Shown: positions 36,264-47,440 of the stretch, one piece after another | Layout: each line of letters starts with the position of its first letter | How positions within the stretch are numbered: position 1 is the stretch's first letter | NCBI RefSeq assembly: GCF_035083965.1 | Contig: NC_089740.1 | Location: forward strand, 12,540,052-12,604,051 | Direction of reading: 5' to 3' | Source of the DNA: Branchiostoma lanceolatum | Taxonomy: Eukaryota > Chordata > Leptocardii > Amphioxiformes > Branchiostomatidae | DNA: 64,000 nucleotides | Program-made: the position numbers and the translations under genes | The notes under the pieces: generated by a model | Database searches by the model: none | Told to the model about the DNA's origin: nothing | Seen by the model: only the letters and a program-made list of their open reading frames with translations

Positions 36264-36320
36264 ATGAAACAGATCTCACCACCATGGCTAAAGCTGCTGC
36301 TGGAATCAAAGCTAAGTACT
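36264..36320 (+). CDS. possible terminal exon or 12-codon ORF
   Basis: After a plausible acceptor (GAAACAG at 36263) the sequence reads ATCTCACCACCATGGCT, with a near-ideal start context. Twelve codons follow (MAKAAAGIKAKY) to TAA at 36320. AATAAA follows at about 36370, the right distance for a poly(A) signal. It may be the last exon of an unseen gene, a tiny ORF, or chance. No upstream exon was found. Confidence 0.25.
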
Positions 36321-37110
36321 AAACACCAACAACTGACGATGTGATCGAAAACAAGAGGGTTTGTTCAAAATAAAGTCAGATATCAACAAATTAGACGGTT
36401 GTTCCTGTTACTAGTAGTACTCTCTTCATTTGAGGAAACTTTGGTTCACATTCTTAATCAGTACAACGTAGTACGGGTTTTCTCTTTATTCTAGAAGACA
36501 CAGTCACCTACAACGTACTTTAGAACATTTTCTTTTGCAGAAGTCTGCAACTTGTCGAAACGACGTAGAATATGGTGACTTCGAAGGTTTTATACCAAGA
36601 GGCCATAAACCTTACAACTTAGACAATGGTTCTTCCAAGAGACGCCTTTGGACTTTGCGCTTTCCTTTCAAATCGCCCTAAAGTCGATAGGCGGCGCTGT
36701 GCAATAGTAAGCTCCTTTTAGATTGTGATTCGAAGGTGGTGAACTCTTCAACTTTCTTGGTTTGTTACTTTGTTTGGTTTGTACATGTTAGTAAGCATTT
36801 CGTTTCCGACCAAGACCCCCTGTTCACATCTTGGGAAGGGCATCTCGGTCTTTCGGAAGGCACATGTAATCGGGGTACCTTGTTCGAGAAAGTGCCTCTA
36901 GCACGCTGAGCAACAACAACATTTCGCTCTAAGTTCGACGAAGAACAAGACATTTCTATTGGATACTTTTGCAGCACAGGTAGCTGTTTATATAACCTGA
37001 GCAACATATCCCTGTAAAACATACCCTGCTAGGCTGCTACTGAAACAGAACTGGCTGTTCTATGCGCCACTAGGCACTACAAAGTGAACAACAACGACAA
37101 CATTTCGCTT

Positions 37111-37527
37111 TAAAGCCCCTGTCACACTTGTGCGTATATACTAGCCTCTACCAGGCTTCCGTCCTATCGCTGGGAAAATAGTGTCCATCGGAATGTAACT
37201 TCACTGTATAGCGGACCTACCCTGTATAGCGGAGTACCTCGGCTGATTTCTACTATTTTCCCAGCGATAGGAAGGAAGCCTGGTAGAGGCTACGTATATA
37301 CAAGCCCGCATGAGTTGCGTATACTCAACTCATACGCATACCAATGTTTTGGTCAAGATTGAGTTTTCAGCCCAAGAAGTCATTTCTTTGGTTCGATAAC
37401 TAGGCTGCACAACGGTGGGTCAACGCAGAAAACAACTTCTTCCCCGCAAACTTTCCTTAAACCTAAGAAATGTTAATGCGCAACTCATGCGTACTTGAAT
37501 ATACGCACAAGTGTGACAGGGCCCTAA
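37111..37527. mobile_element. MITE with TAA target duplication (Harbinger-like)
   Basis: TAA at 37111-37113 and 37525-37527 flanks ends AGCCCCTGTCACACTTGTGC and GTGTGACAGGGCCC. The paralogous empty site at 36922-36940 has a single TAA, which confirms the boundaries. A 3-bp TAA duplication is characteristic of PIF/Harbinger elements. Its left arm is interrupted by another MITE. Confidence 0.85.
37142..37292. mobile_element. MITE with 9-bp target duplication, nested in another MITE
   Basis: Ends TAGCCTCTACCAGGCTTCC and its complement. Exact 9-bp flanks CGTATATAC lie at 37133-37141 and 37293-37301. Removing the element and one flank restores the outer MITE's left arm to match its right arm. Confidence 0.9.
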
Positions 37528-37529
37528 GT

Positions 37530-38269
37530 TCGACGAAGAGCATGACATTTCTATTGCCGTATTGGATACTTTTGCAGCCCAGGTAGTTGTTTATATAACC
37601 TGCCATACACCTGTCGAGATCCCTACCCCGTGGCGGCTCCGCTTTCATCACAACAATAGTCTGTCCGCTACATGCAACAGGTAGGTCCTATTCATTGGTG
37701 TTATCCAGGTGTGAAGATCGGGCGAGTCCACTTTCTCGGGGTGTAAACATTTCCTTAAGCAGAATATTTCTACAACCCTACCACAACTATCTCACGCATA
37801 CGTTTTCATAAGTACGACATTGAGAGAAAACCGTTGAATTTGTTTGATTTTTCGCTACAAGTAGCTCCTTTTCGTTGATTGAATCTTAGAATGCTTTAAG
37901 GGGGTGAACCGACGCCCCTATATTTGGGGAGTGGTACCGCCTGATAGATTTGCACCATTGGATAGTGTTGCCAGGCAAGTGTCAATTTCACACGCAATGG
38001 CCGCACACTTACGAATTGTCTGTGCATGTTCGCAAAATTCTCCTTAAAACGCGGTCTTTTTACCCTTAGAAGACTCCCGATTGCACACAAGATATCAATG
38101 GAAGGATTATAGCTTGGATTAACGTGCTTTCACGCAAGAGAAGCCCTTGGGAATTTTGAAAATTAGCGGGGAAAGTGCTGAGTTTATTTTCCACGGAGCT
38201 GACCGAGTGTGAATCACCATTTGTTGATTTTGTTAAGACCATTGTCACGCGTACCGGGAAGCAGTCAAC
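37530..38269. other. upstream region of the large + strand gene
   Basis: Intergenic. The last 100 bp before 38270 may hold the promoter and 5' UTR. No TATA box seen. Confidence 0.35.
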
Positions 38270-38285
38270 ATGGCGAGGGAGGAAG
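38270..38285 (+). CDS. alternative first coding exon of the large + strand gene
   Basis: GTCAACATGGCG gives a strong start context. The exon encodes MAREE plus one base and ends at a good donor, G|GTAGGT. Its phase fits the exon at 50158, giving MAREEALMELDGN. Joining it to the exon at 47411 instead would hit a stop. It therefore competes with the start at 47441. Confidence 0.45.
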
Positions 38286-39890
38286 GTAGGTGTTTTCTTG
38301 AGGTTTTCGTCGTTTATCCTAAACGCCCCCTTTTTTAAATGTAGGACACGAAAAGATACACTGTCACAAACTGGAAGGCTTGTGCAAGTCATATCTACCC
38401 AACCCACACCCTTCACTCTCTTAAAGTGTATTCTAAAAACCACAAAAACGTACATCAAGTTGTAATATCCTTTTCAAGTTCAAAAGTAGTGCATTCTGAT
38501 TGAAGGCACTAGTTTGGTATGCCTCAAACAGTGAATCAATTTTACAAGAGTTAAAGATTTTGCCATTAAAACTTTAAGGTGATGTAAAAAAAACATGTTC
38601 CTTGTTTCTAGCTGCTATTTGTCATTCATTTGCGGACATAAACTTGACATTTGGCATGTCTTGAAAGGAAGGATAATGTAAGGTATTAATTTTTAACACC
38701 CCTATTCCATATTTCAACTAAGATACTACTTAATTGCATTGCTTCTGACTTAAGACTAATAATCATTCTACCATTTGCAACAGTAAAGTCGTTAGAAATT
38801 TAGACATACCTTAAGTTTCAGTTGTAGCTTTAACTGAGACTTTCTTACCAATCAATAGCCCTGCGATGTCCTTTTTCCTATCATATAATTGAGTATGAAC
38901 TCTGCTATTCATGCACATGTTTGTAACATTATTTAGGATTGGTTAAAGAAAATAAGGCTATATGGCCATGAGAAACTAACAAGTCTCAAAAGGGGTTGTT
39001 ATAATGTCATTAGCATAAGTAAAGGATTCTTTATGACAGCTATTAATTGTACCAGGCATCATTCATGTAGCGGCCTTATAATTTTCATAAGGAAAACAAA
39101 ATATGCTTCATACTTGTTTATGTAATAGTATTGTAAGTGCACATAATTAAGATCATTTTTGATACATACATCATTGATATGTTCAGGTACAATTGTAGTA
39201 GCCACTCCAACAAAATCATGTTTTTATTCCTAAAGTTACATTTTGATAGCGAAAACAGTCGATGTCCTTTGTTGGATTTAATTCAGTCCACACCCAATGT
39301 TTGATCTAGCAATGTTCCATTCTCTGATTTGTTTGCTTCATTGTGCTTGTACCAAGGTACCCCGGCCGCATGCTAGCGTTGCTACCTTCGCTATGCTTGT
39401 TTCAGACATACATGGCATAGTTAAGGAAATTTGTAACCATTATACTTTACAGGTATTGTGTTATCAAAATAATGGTTGATAATCAGTCTTGGTTTACCAC
39501 AGGTAACGCTGCGGTGTACATGTAACATCTACTAAACATAATTCCATCAGGGTGCATAATTCTGCCACCCTGAAAATATACATCCTAACAGATCTCCAAC
39601 CCAACGTCTCCCAGTATAATGCACTCCTTTATATCTAAACTGTGCATACTTGGGGGGTGCTGCACTAGAGATCTCTCAAACCCACTGTTTTACAAAGTGG
39701 CGGATTTATGCCACACAGCATATTAATGTTAATTGAGGTGTATGTTGATAATCATAGTCATTCATAGTTTCCGCTTTAATGTGTCAAACAACAATTTATT
39801 TGGGGGGGGGGGGCAACTTGGCTAAATCACTGACAGTTAACTTAAACTAGCCCAGGGGCATACTTGGGGGAGCCACCATCTCAAATTACA
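38286..39890 (+). other. first intron, proximal part
   Basis: AT-rich, no coding. A dispersed repeat at 39590-39720 (GGGTGCTGCACTAGAGATCT) has an inverted relative at 45640-45760. A short poly(G) tract lies at 39801-39812. Confidence 0.4.
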
Positions 39891-39898
39891 AATTATCA

Positions 39899-40046
39899 AT
39901 GCTAGAACAGACACATACAAATATTCATATTCAGTGGAATGCCCTGTCAGGAACAGTTGTGACGGCTCCCACCGTTGAGTCCTTCCGTGTCAGGCTGGAG
40001 GCCCGCCTCACCCCCCCCCCCCCCCCCCCCCCAACACACACACACT
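39899..40046 (+). pseudogene. C-terminal fragment of a LINE reverse transcriptase ORF plus simple repeats
   Basis: It reads WNALSGTVVTAPTVESFRVRLEARLT, in which the W-N-x-L and V-x-x-F-x-x-R-L pattern is typical of the C-terminal part of many LINE ORFs. A poly(C) tract (40010-40032) and (CA)n follow. The intact LINE then inserted directly after this. Confidence 0.5.
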
Positions 40047-40057
40047 TTGCTCCTGAT

Positions 40058-43000
40058 TTTTTTATTTTATTTTATTCAAATTGCAACGGCAATACAAAGA
40101 CCACCCAGGCAGCGTGGCTGATTTTGGGTGTCTGACACAGCACATACAATTCATCATCACATACAATTACAATGCTGAAAACAACGCATATATACAAATA
40201 AGGTCACTGACGTACACAATGATTTGATAATGATAATAATAATGATAGTACTAGCAATAATAATAATAATAATGAATGACAAATAGGTTAGAGGTTTGAG
40301 AGGTCAGAGGTCAAGGTTAACAATACTAAAGGAATTAAGATTTGAAGTAGTTTGGCATGGTAAGTTGACGTGGATGGCTTAAATGGAAGGACCATTGAAA
40401 CGCTTTGTAGAGGAAATATATGCTTCGACAGCCTTAAAAAGTTTTTTGTTTGTTAGATTGTCATAGCCTGGTAACCCCTGCAATAAGGTAGACACGGACA
40501 GACGTTGTTGTGTGAGCTGGTGGACTGTAGCAGCTAGGACGTCCCTCTGGCTGTTGTAGAGCGGACAATGTAGCAGGTAGTGGGCAACAGTCTCGGAGGA
40601 CGCACCGCAGGAACACAACTTGTCTTTGATCTTCATTAGATGCAGGGTGGAATGCAAAGGGCTCCAGTCCATTCTTAGCCTGGTAGCGAGGATGTTGAAG
40701 TGCCTAGAACCTAGGCGTCTGTATGCTTGATGCTGCATAGAGGTCAGGAGGTAGTCTTTGCACATTCTCTTGAAGTTGTTTAAGGTCGAGGCCTCCTTCA
40801 GTCTCTGTGGAAGTTGATTCCAGAGGGTTGATGCATGAGGGATGAAGCTGGACCTGTACACCTTGGTTCTGCAGCGAGGGACGTGTAGGTGTGTTGTGTT
40901 GCGGAGCTGAAGTCTAGTTGACCTCTGTTCACCTCTTGTGGAGGGGATGAGCGACTGGAGGTGTGCTGGCACGAGGCCATTCGTGAGCTTGTACATCATC
41001 ACCATGGAATGGTAGTGTCTCCTGGAGGCCAGACTGTCCCATTCTAGTTCCTGTGCAAGTCTGGTACTAGGAGTTCCCTTCATGGCTCCGGTTGTAAGGC
41101 AGCCTGCATGGTATTGGACTTTGTCAAGCAATTTGCTGGCTGAGCTGCAAAGATCACCTAGCAGTACAGAGGCGTACTCCAACTTAGTCCTAATCATGGT
41201 GTTGTAGGCTAGTTCAAGAGCCTCCCTACTTAGTTTTCCTCTAAGTTTACAGAGTGCACCTATAAGTTTCCTGGATTTACTGCACATTGTTTGAACGTGA
41301 TCAGTCCATCTCAGGGTTTGGTGGATAGTAACTCCAAGGTGGGTGTATGACGAAACTTGTTCGACGACTTTTCCAAGGATGTATATAGGTGGGAGCTGGA
41401 CATTCTTCCGGTCTGACTTTATGCAGAGGACCTTACACTTATCTGGGTGAAGTTCAAGTCCCCAGTCAAGGAACCAGGTAGAGACAGTGCGCAAGTCAGC
41501 GTTTGTGGTGTCAGCTATCTCCTTGACGGTTTTTGCTGAATTATACAAGGAGGTGTCGTCTGCAAAGCAGTTAATGTTCGACTTGCAGGTAAGGTCTTTG
41601 AGGTCGTTGAGGTATACAAGGAAAAGTAAGGGGCCTAATATGCTACCTTGGGGTACACCTGCTGAGGTTGTGCCCCAGGAGGAAGTTACACCGTTGAGGA
41701 CGACTCGTTGACGACGGTCCGTCAGGTAGCTGTCAAACCAGTGTATCAGCGGTCCTCCTACCCCGTAGCGAGTGAGCTTGTAGATGAGTCCTTGACGCCA
41801 GACTGTGTCAAAAGCCCGCTTTACGTCTAGGAATACAGCCGCAGTGCAAGCTATGTCAGGGTCATCGACTGATTTCCCCCAGTCATCTACAAGTCGTAAC
41901 AGCTGGAGTACGGTGCTGTCTCCTTTTTTAAAACCGGATTGGTTTTCGTTCAGCAGGTTGTTGTGTACAAGGTGGGCATAAAGGTGGTTGTGAACCAGTC
42001 TTTCCATGACTTTTGCCACTGTAGGTAGCAAGGATATAGGCCGGTAGTTCTGGCAGTCTGTTCTGTCGCCCTTTTTATACACAGGGGTGATGTTGCACTC
42101 TTTCCACTCAGTGGGAAATATTCCAGAGCACAAGGAGTAATTGAACAGATCCCTTAAGGAGGAACAAATCGCAGGCGCTGCCTCCCTGAGAAGTCTGATC
42201 GAGATACCATCAGGACCCGCGGCTTTGTTTGTCTGAAGGTTCAGGAGTACCTTGAGAACTTCTTCAGTTGAGAACTGGAGTACAGTGAGTTGTGTGGATG
42301 TAAACATCGGTAGTTTCATTGTCTTGTCTGGTTGCTTTGCCTTGGTCACATTTACAAACATTTTGTTCAAAAGTTCAGTTTTGTCAGTGTCTTTACTCAC
42401 TAGATGTCCTTGGCTAGATAGTGCCGGGATATTTGTCTTCCCCTTTCCAGTAATCTTGCTTAATACAGACCACAGAAGTTTTGATCCGTTAGGGGTTCGG
42501 ATCTTGTCACCTATAGATGCATAATACTCATGCTCTGCTTTACGAAGTTCAGAAGTCAGCGAGTTCTTGTACGAGGTGTAATTCGTCCAATTTGTCTGTG
42601 TTCGGGACGCCTTGTAGACTCGGTAGAGTTCAGTTTTCTGTCGGATCATGTCAAGCAGGTCCGGGGTTACCCATGGCTTATGAACTCGATTAGATGCTTT
42701 GACTATTTTGTTAGGAATTGTGTTTTTAGCAATTTTCAAAAATTTAGCCTTCCAGTTACACCACATATTATCGATAGATCCTGTCATACAGGAGACCCAG
42801 TTGGCCTTTCGTAACTCATGCCGGAATGTATCAAAGTTTGCCTTCTCATACAGCCATACGTGTCGCTTTACATTGTTGCTAGGTAAGTACATATTGAGTT
42901 CACATACAATTAAACTATGATCGGAGGTGGCTAAAGGTGCAAGTGTGTACATACGATTGATTCTTCCAGGATCAGATAGTATAACTAAGTCTAGTACACT

Positions 43001-43476
43001 ACTGCTGGTCTGTGTAACCCTTGTACCCTCATGTTGGGATTGGTAGAGTCCATATCTATCGATTATGTCCGCTAGAAGGTGGCCGTTTTGGTCGGTAGTC
43101 GATCCTCCCCAGGCTGTGTGATGGCAGTTAAAGTCACCAACGATGACTACCTGTCCCTTTTCGGACACTGCTCTGGAAACACTATTTTCAAATTGTTCGT
43201 AGAAGTCTTCAGGAGCAGTTGGGGGTCTGTAAACACAGGCTACGAGGACCTTGTTTCCTCCCACTTTGGTTTCAATCCACAAGTCCTGCCAATGACTGCT
43301 GCATGACTCAAGGTCAGGTCTATGTCTGCACACAAGGACATCATTGGCGAGTAATGCAACTCCACCTCCAACTTGACCTTGCCGATCTTTTCTGTACAAT
43401 GAGGTGTAGCCGGGTATGTTGATGTCAGAGTCAAGAACGGAGTTATTGAACCATGTTTCGGTAAGACCGGTTTCGG
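40058..43476 (-). mobile_element. 5'-truncated non-LTR retrotransposon with 11-bp target duplication
   Basis: TTGCTCCTGAT is present exactly at 40047-40057 and 43477-43487, bracketing the insert. At the 3' end (40058 side) there is an A-rich AATAAAATAAAATAAAAAAA-type tail. At the 5' end the ORF begins abruptly inside the endonuclease domain. This is the classic outcome of incomplete target-primed reverse transcription. It lies in intron 1 of the large gene, antisense to it. Confidence 0.95.
40379..43476 (-). CDS. LINE endonuclease-reverse transcriptase ORF, N-terminally truncated
   Basis: An uninterrupted frame of about 1,030 codons with no genuine start; the codon at 43399 is TTG. Counting from 43399, the APE-type endonuclease shows GDFN at 88-91 and SDHS at 159-162. 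The TETW block lies just upstream, but the first 60 or so residues are missing. The reverse transcriptase follows, with FLDVKRAFD, GVPQGSILGPLLF and the catalytic FADD at 612-615. A cysteine-histidine knuckle CSCGASSETVAHYLLHC sits near 927-943. The layout is that of Jockey/CR1-like LINEs. The lack of any stop or frameshift implies a very recent insertion, although the truncated copy cannot start a full round of its own. Confidence 0.93.
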
Positions 43477-43499
43477 TTGCTCCTGATGGGGTTAATTGG

Positions 43500-46400
43500 G
43501 GGTATTATTAATGATGATGATGTAATCAAAGTGGTTACATAGATGAGAGACTGAGAGTAATCAAAAACTTGGCTGTAGGCTGCACCAATTCTATTTCTAG
43601 GTTCTCAGATTTTCCTGAAAATAATTTAACAGGTGGTTGAAACAAAAATAAAATGACAGGCATCCTAGAGTGAACCCAAAAGCTACCACTGTAGCTACAA
43701 AGTCAACATAGAAAACTATGTATTTAAAATGTTAATGCCTTCAAACTGAGAGGATGGACAACAATACAGATCAAGAGAGAGCTCTGCATAGCCTGGTAAC
43801 CATCAATAATTCCCATGGGCCAGGATTATGGTATTCAACTGGCCCAAGCCCTCCTAAGGATAGGCCTTTTTCGTTTTATCTGCTGTCCTTTGGGACTCTG
43901 TAAAAATTCACCCGCATGCATTTGTGTTGTTGGATTCTTTGTTGAATTTTCATCATTTTGATATATTAGATCAGAAATTTTATATATTTTGCCCCCTATA
44001 TATATTTTGCCCCCAAAGAAGGCTAGTGTTGGCGGGAGGTTTGCTAGGGTCGGTAGTGATTGCACAAATGTGTGGCCAAAGGGCTATAGAAAAGAGATGG
44101 GCGCCACCCCTACGCATCTTATCAAGACACCTGGGTCACTTTTATATTACCAGACTATCCCTACATGGTAGTGAGGAACAAGGGTGCGAGAGTGGTGTAA
44201 AGGAGGCTTGAATGTTGTCAGTCCTTGTTGACCTGGGTCTTTGTTACATGTTATAGAGGACGTGTAAACACCTGACGGACGGGAAACTTGTCTGGTCGAG
44301 TCTCAAGTGTTTGCCGACAATGTTTGTTGTACTGTTGACGGACCATAGAACCAGTGCTATGGCCTAGTGGGTAGAGTGTTTGGCTGACATATGGTAAACT
44401 GTGAGTTTGATCTCCGACTGTGTCATATCAACGGAAAGACAAAAAAACTTCACTTCAGTAGCCAAAGCTCCTCACACAAAGCCCAAGTTAATTCCAAAAA
44501 CAAAATGTGTGTAAATCAGGCCTGGGACGCTGAGGGGAAAGTCTGCATCTTGGAATACACAGTTTCAGGGAGTCAGATGCAATATTTTTACTTATTTTGT
44601 TTCTGTATTGTCCCCTTGCTTTATTTCATGTAAAAGTGTTCCAGAACCGACCAATCAAATTGATGTGGCTTAGGCGGAATTTAAAAAAAATGCTAGATTG
44701 GAAAATCAACATGAAAACAGAATCTCAGAGGAAAGTTTGTACTTTGGTGCACACAATTTCAGGGAGTGAACAGGGTCAGGTGCGAGTTTTCACCCCAGCT
44801 TTTTGCTTTAATGATATCCTCGTGCTAAAATTTTACCAAAAAAAATCTGTTAACCAAGAAATTAGATTGGTGTGGCCTTATGCAAAAGTTACTCTCCAAG
44901 GCAGTGAAGTATTGTTTTTTGCTTGTCTGTCTGTCTGTCTGTCTGTCTGTGTGTTTCTGATTGCAAAGTAGTATATGTATTTCTATGGACTCAGATTATA
45001 TGAAACACTTCAAGGTTTAATAGAACAGCTAGGCCATAGGAATATAAAAATAGGAATATAAAAGGAATGTACCAAGTATCAGAATCAATTTTTGAGTCTT
45101 TTCGAATCATTATCATAATTATGGAAACAGACACAAAAGCAAAACATTTCATATGATCCAATATATATATAATATTATTTTCACAAACGTGTCAACATAT
45201 TAATTCTATATGAAATCTTTTGGCTGTTATAACTCCTATAAAAATTACATGCAATAACTGTGATCTTATGATAAACCCCATTAGTAAATTACAGACCTTA
45301 AACACAATAGTTGAGTACACTGGCATCCACTCTAGACATATCCATTGAGCGGTTCATGCATGATTTATCAACCCCTTTGTGTGTGTGCTTGTGTACACTC
45401 ATATCTATGATTACATGCTGGATTATTAATGGGCCGGTACCATTAGCTGTAACCACAACCAAACCAAACAGACCAAGGACTCGAAATAAAAAATCTGGAA
45501 CCCGCTCGCAATTTGTAGGATAAAATTTGTGGTCGCAGGTAACTTTCATACTTTACATCATAAGTTACAACCCTCTTGCCTGGAGCAACCTTGTCCAGGT
45601 TGGTCTCTAACCAAGTTTCCTCAGTCCCTTGAGACCAAGTTTGAACGAGTTATCTGCCACTTTGATGAAAAACTGTGTGTTTGAGAGATCTCTTGTGCAG
45701 CACCCCCAGGTGTACACAGTTTTGATATACAGGAGTGCATTTGTACTGAGGTTGAACATTGCAATGGAGATCTCTTTGTTTAGGCACATTTTTAAGGGTG
45801 GTGGGTACATGTATATGTAACTAGTTGTCAGGTAATAGAGGTTGAAGATCAGAATAATTTGAAATTTGAAAAAAAAGCGGTAAAAATTTTGTAAATACAT
45901 GTAGACAGAAACCAGTGATGTGGAATACCCCATACATAGCCTTCAAAATGAGAACACCTGTTCCATTGCTGCAACAACAGGAATGACTGATGACACAGGA
46001 TGGCAAATAAGAAAGAAGAAACAAATTTCCTAATAGAGTTTGGGCATTGTCAATATAGCGTGCTGTTTCATTTTATTAAAGTTCTTGTCAAATGAATGAA
46101 TGTGCTTTGTTACACTGATATTTTTTGCATCTTTGTTGCACTTTCCCTTTATCACCTCTCTTTCATATCCCCTAATTATTACACAATAAATATCAAATTA
46201 TTCAATTTGACATTTCAGTTTAAGTTTGACGTTCTATTTTTTTACTCTCAACATTTGCTTCTTTTGACAAATATTTATAGTAAGTTTTCATAGTGACCTG
46301 ACACAATATTTCAAAGTGTTATTACTTTAAATTTATGGATGGTTAAAGCTTTCCTCAGGATTCAGGTCTTCTTGTACAACCCCTTTCACGCCCTTGTCCA

Positions 46401-47400
46401 AGAAACACATTAAATAGTGTCACATTAGCCGGGTTGTCGGGGGCAACCAAGGTATGTCCACCTTTCTGGCGCAAATACCAGCGGAACTACCTGTTTGACA
46501 GAGAGGGTCAATATTTGTAATTGTGGCATTTATTACAGGTCCTGATAAGTGGGACTTTTCAATGTGGGCAGGACCATTCAATTGGAGGGGGAAAATTAAA
46601 TCATTTAGTGAGAAATTGCCTTTGATTAATACTTCTACAATGTAAAAAGTAGCAGACTAGATACAAATTTCGGTTAAGAGTCTGTTTTTCAGTAAAGCAA
46701 AAAGTTTGTATAATTAGAATTATGATAGATTTAACCACTTGTGAAAATTTTGGAAACCCCCCTTCTGATGATCAATGAGCAAAACCCAAACATGAAATCC
46801 TAATGGAGCAAAGATATTTGGCCTATAGAATATTTGGGAACGAGCCAGGCTTGTCAGAAGACAGGTGTCCACAGATTTCTTGGGATTTTTCACCGTTAAC
46901 AGGTAAATTTCAAATGATATTTTGCTGGATTTTGAAACCGTTCTTATGAGTAGATTGTAGAAAATTTTAATATGCTTTGCGGGGTATATAAGCTAGTGTA
47001 AAGTGATAGAAATTATCATTACTTTCAGATAACGTTCTATAGATATTTCTTCCTTGAAAATGTTTTTAATAACTTAGATTCTGGGTTGGCCTCCCACAGT
47101 ATCTTTTTACAAATGCACTTTCTTAAAAAGTATTTTAGTAGTGACTTGTACAGATTTACAATGAATCGATATTGTAATGCTACACGTACCATTATGTTAT
47201 ATTTGTTGATGATTCTTTATCGTCAAAGGTAACTAGGGAACAAGCATATCCCTGGAGAAAAAAATGTCAAAGGAACAAGTCTTCCAAATCATAGATCTTT
47301 TTGATGACTGTACAAATGGTTTTAATTCAGTGAAAACACTGCAACATCCAGTAAGGTCATCTTGTATCTTATATGTTGAAATTCAACCTTTGCCATTTCT
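43500..47400 (+). other. first intron, distal part
   Basis: Mostly AT-rich. It contains a tRNA-like SINE head at 44350-44420 (CCTAGTGGGTAGAGTG and GAGTTTGATCTC). A diverged block, AAAGTYTGYA..TTTCAGGGAGT, occurs twice at 44535 and 44735. There is a (CTGT)n tract at 44921-44952 and the inverted relative of the 39590 repeat at 45640-45760. No exon recognised. Confidence 0.4.
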
Positions 47401-47440
47401 TGTTCTCCAGGTTTGAAGGTGACCTTGAGACTCCACCAAA

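Larger units (their letters stand above)
36900..37625 (+). repeat. tandem duplication with an insertion in the second copy
   Basis: AACAACATTTCGCTCTAAGTTCGACGAAG-like sequence at 36915-36945 and GGATACTTTTGCAGCACAGG at 36961 recur at 37095-37110 plus 37525-37540 and at 37564. The second copy is split by the MITE at 37114-37524. Confidence 0.8.

Noticed and set aside
40379..43399. complete autonomous LINE
   Set aside because: The target duplication starts inside the endonuclease domain and the codon at 43399 is TTG, so the 5' end is truncated.
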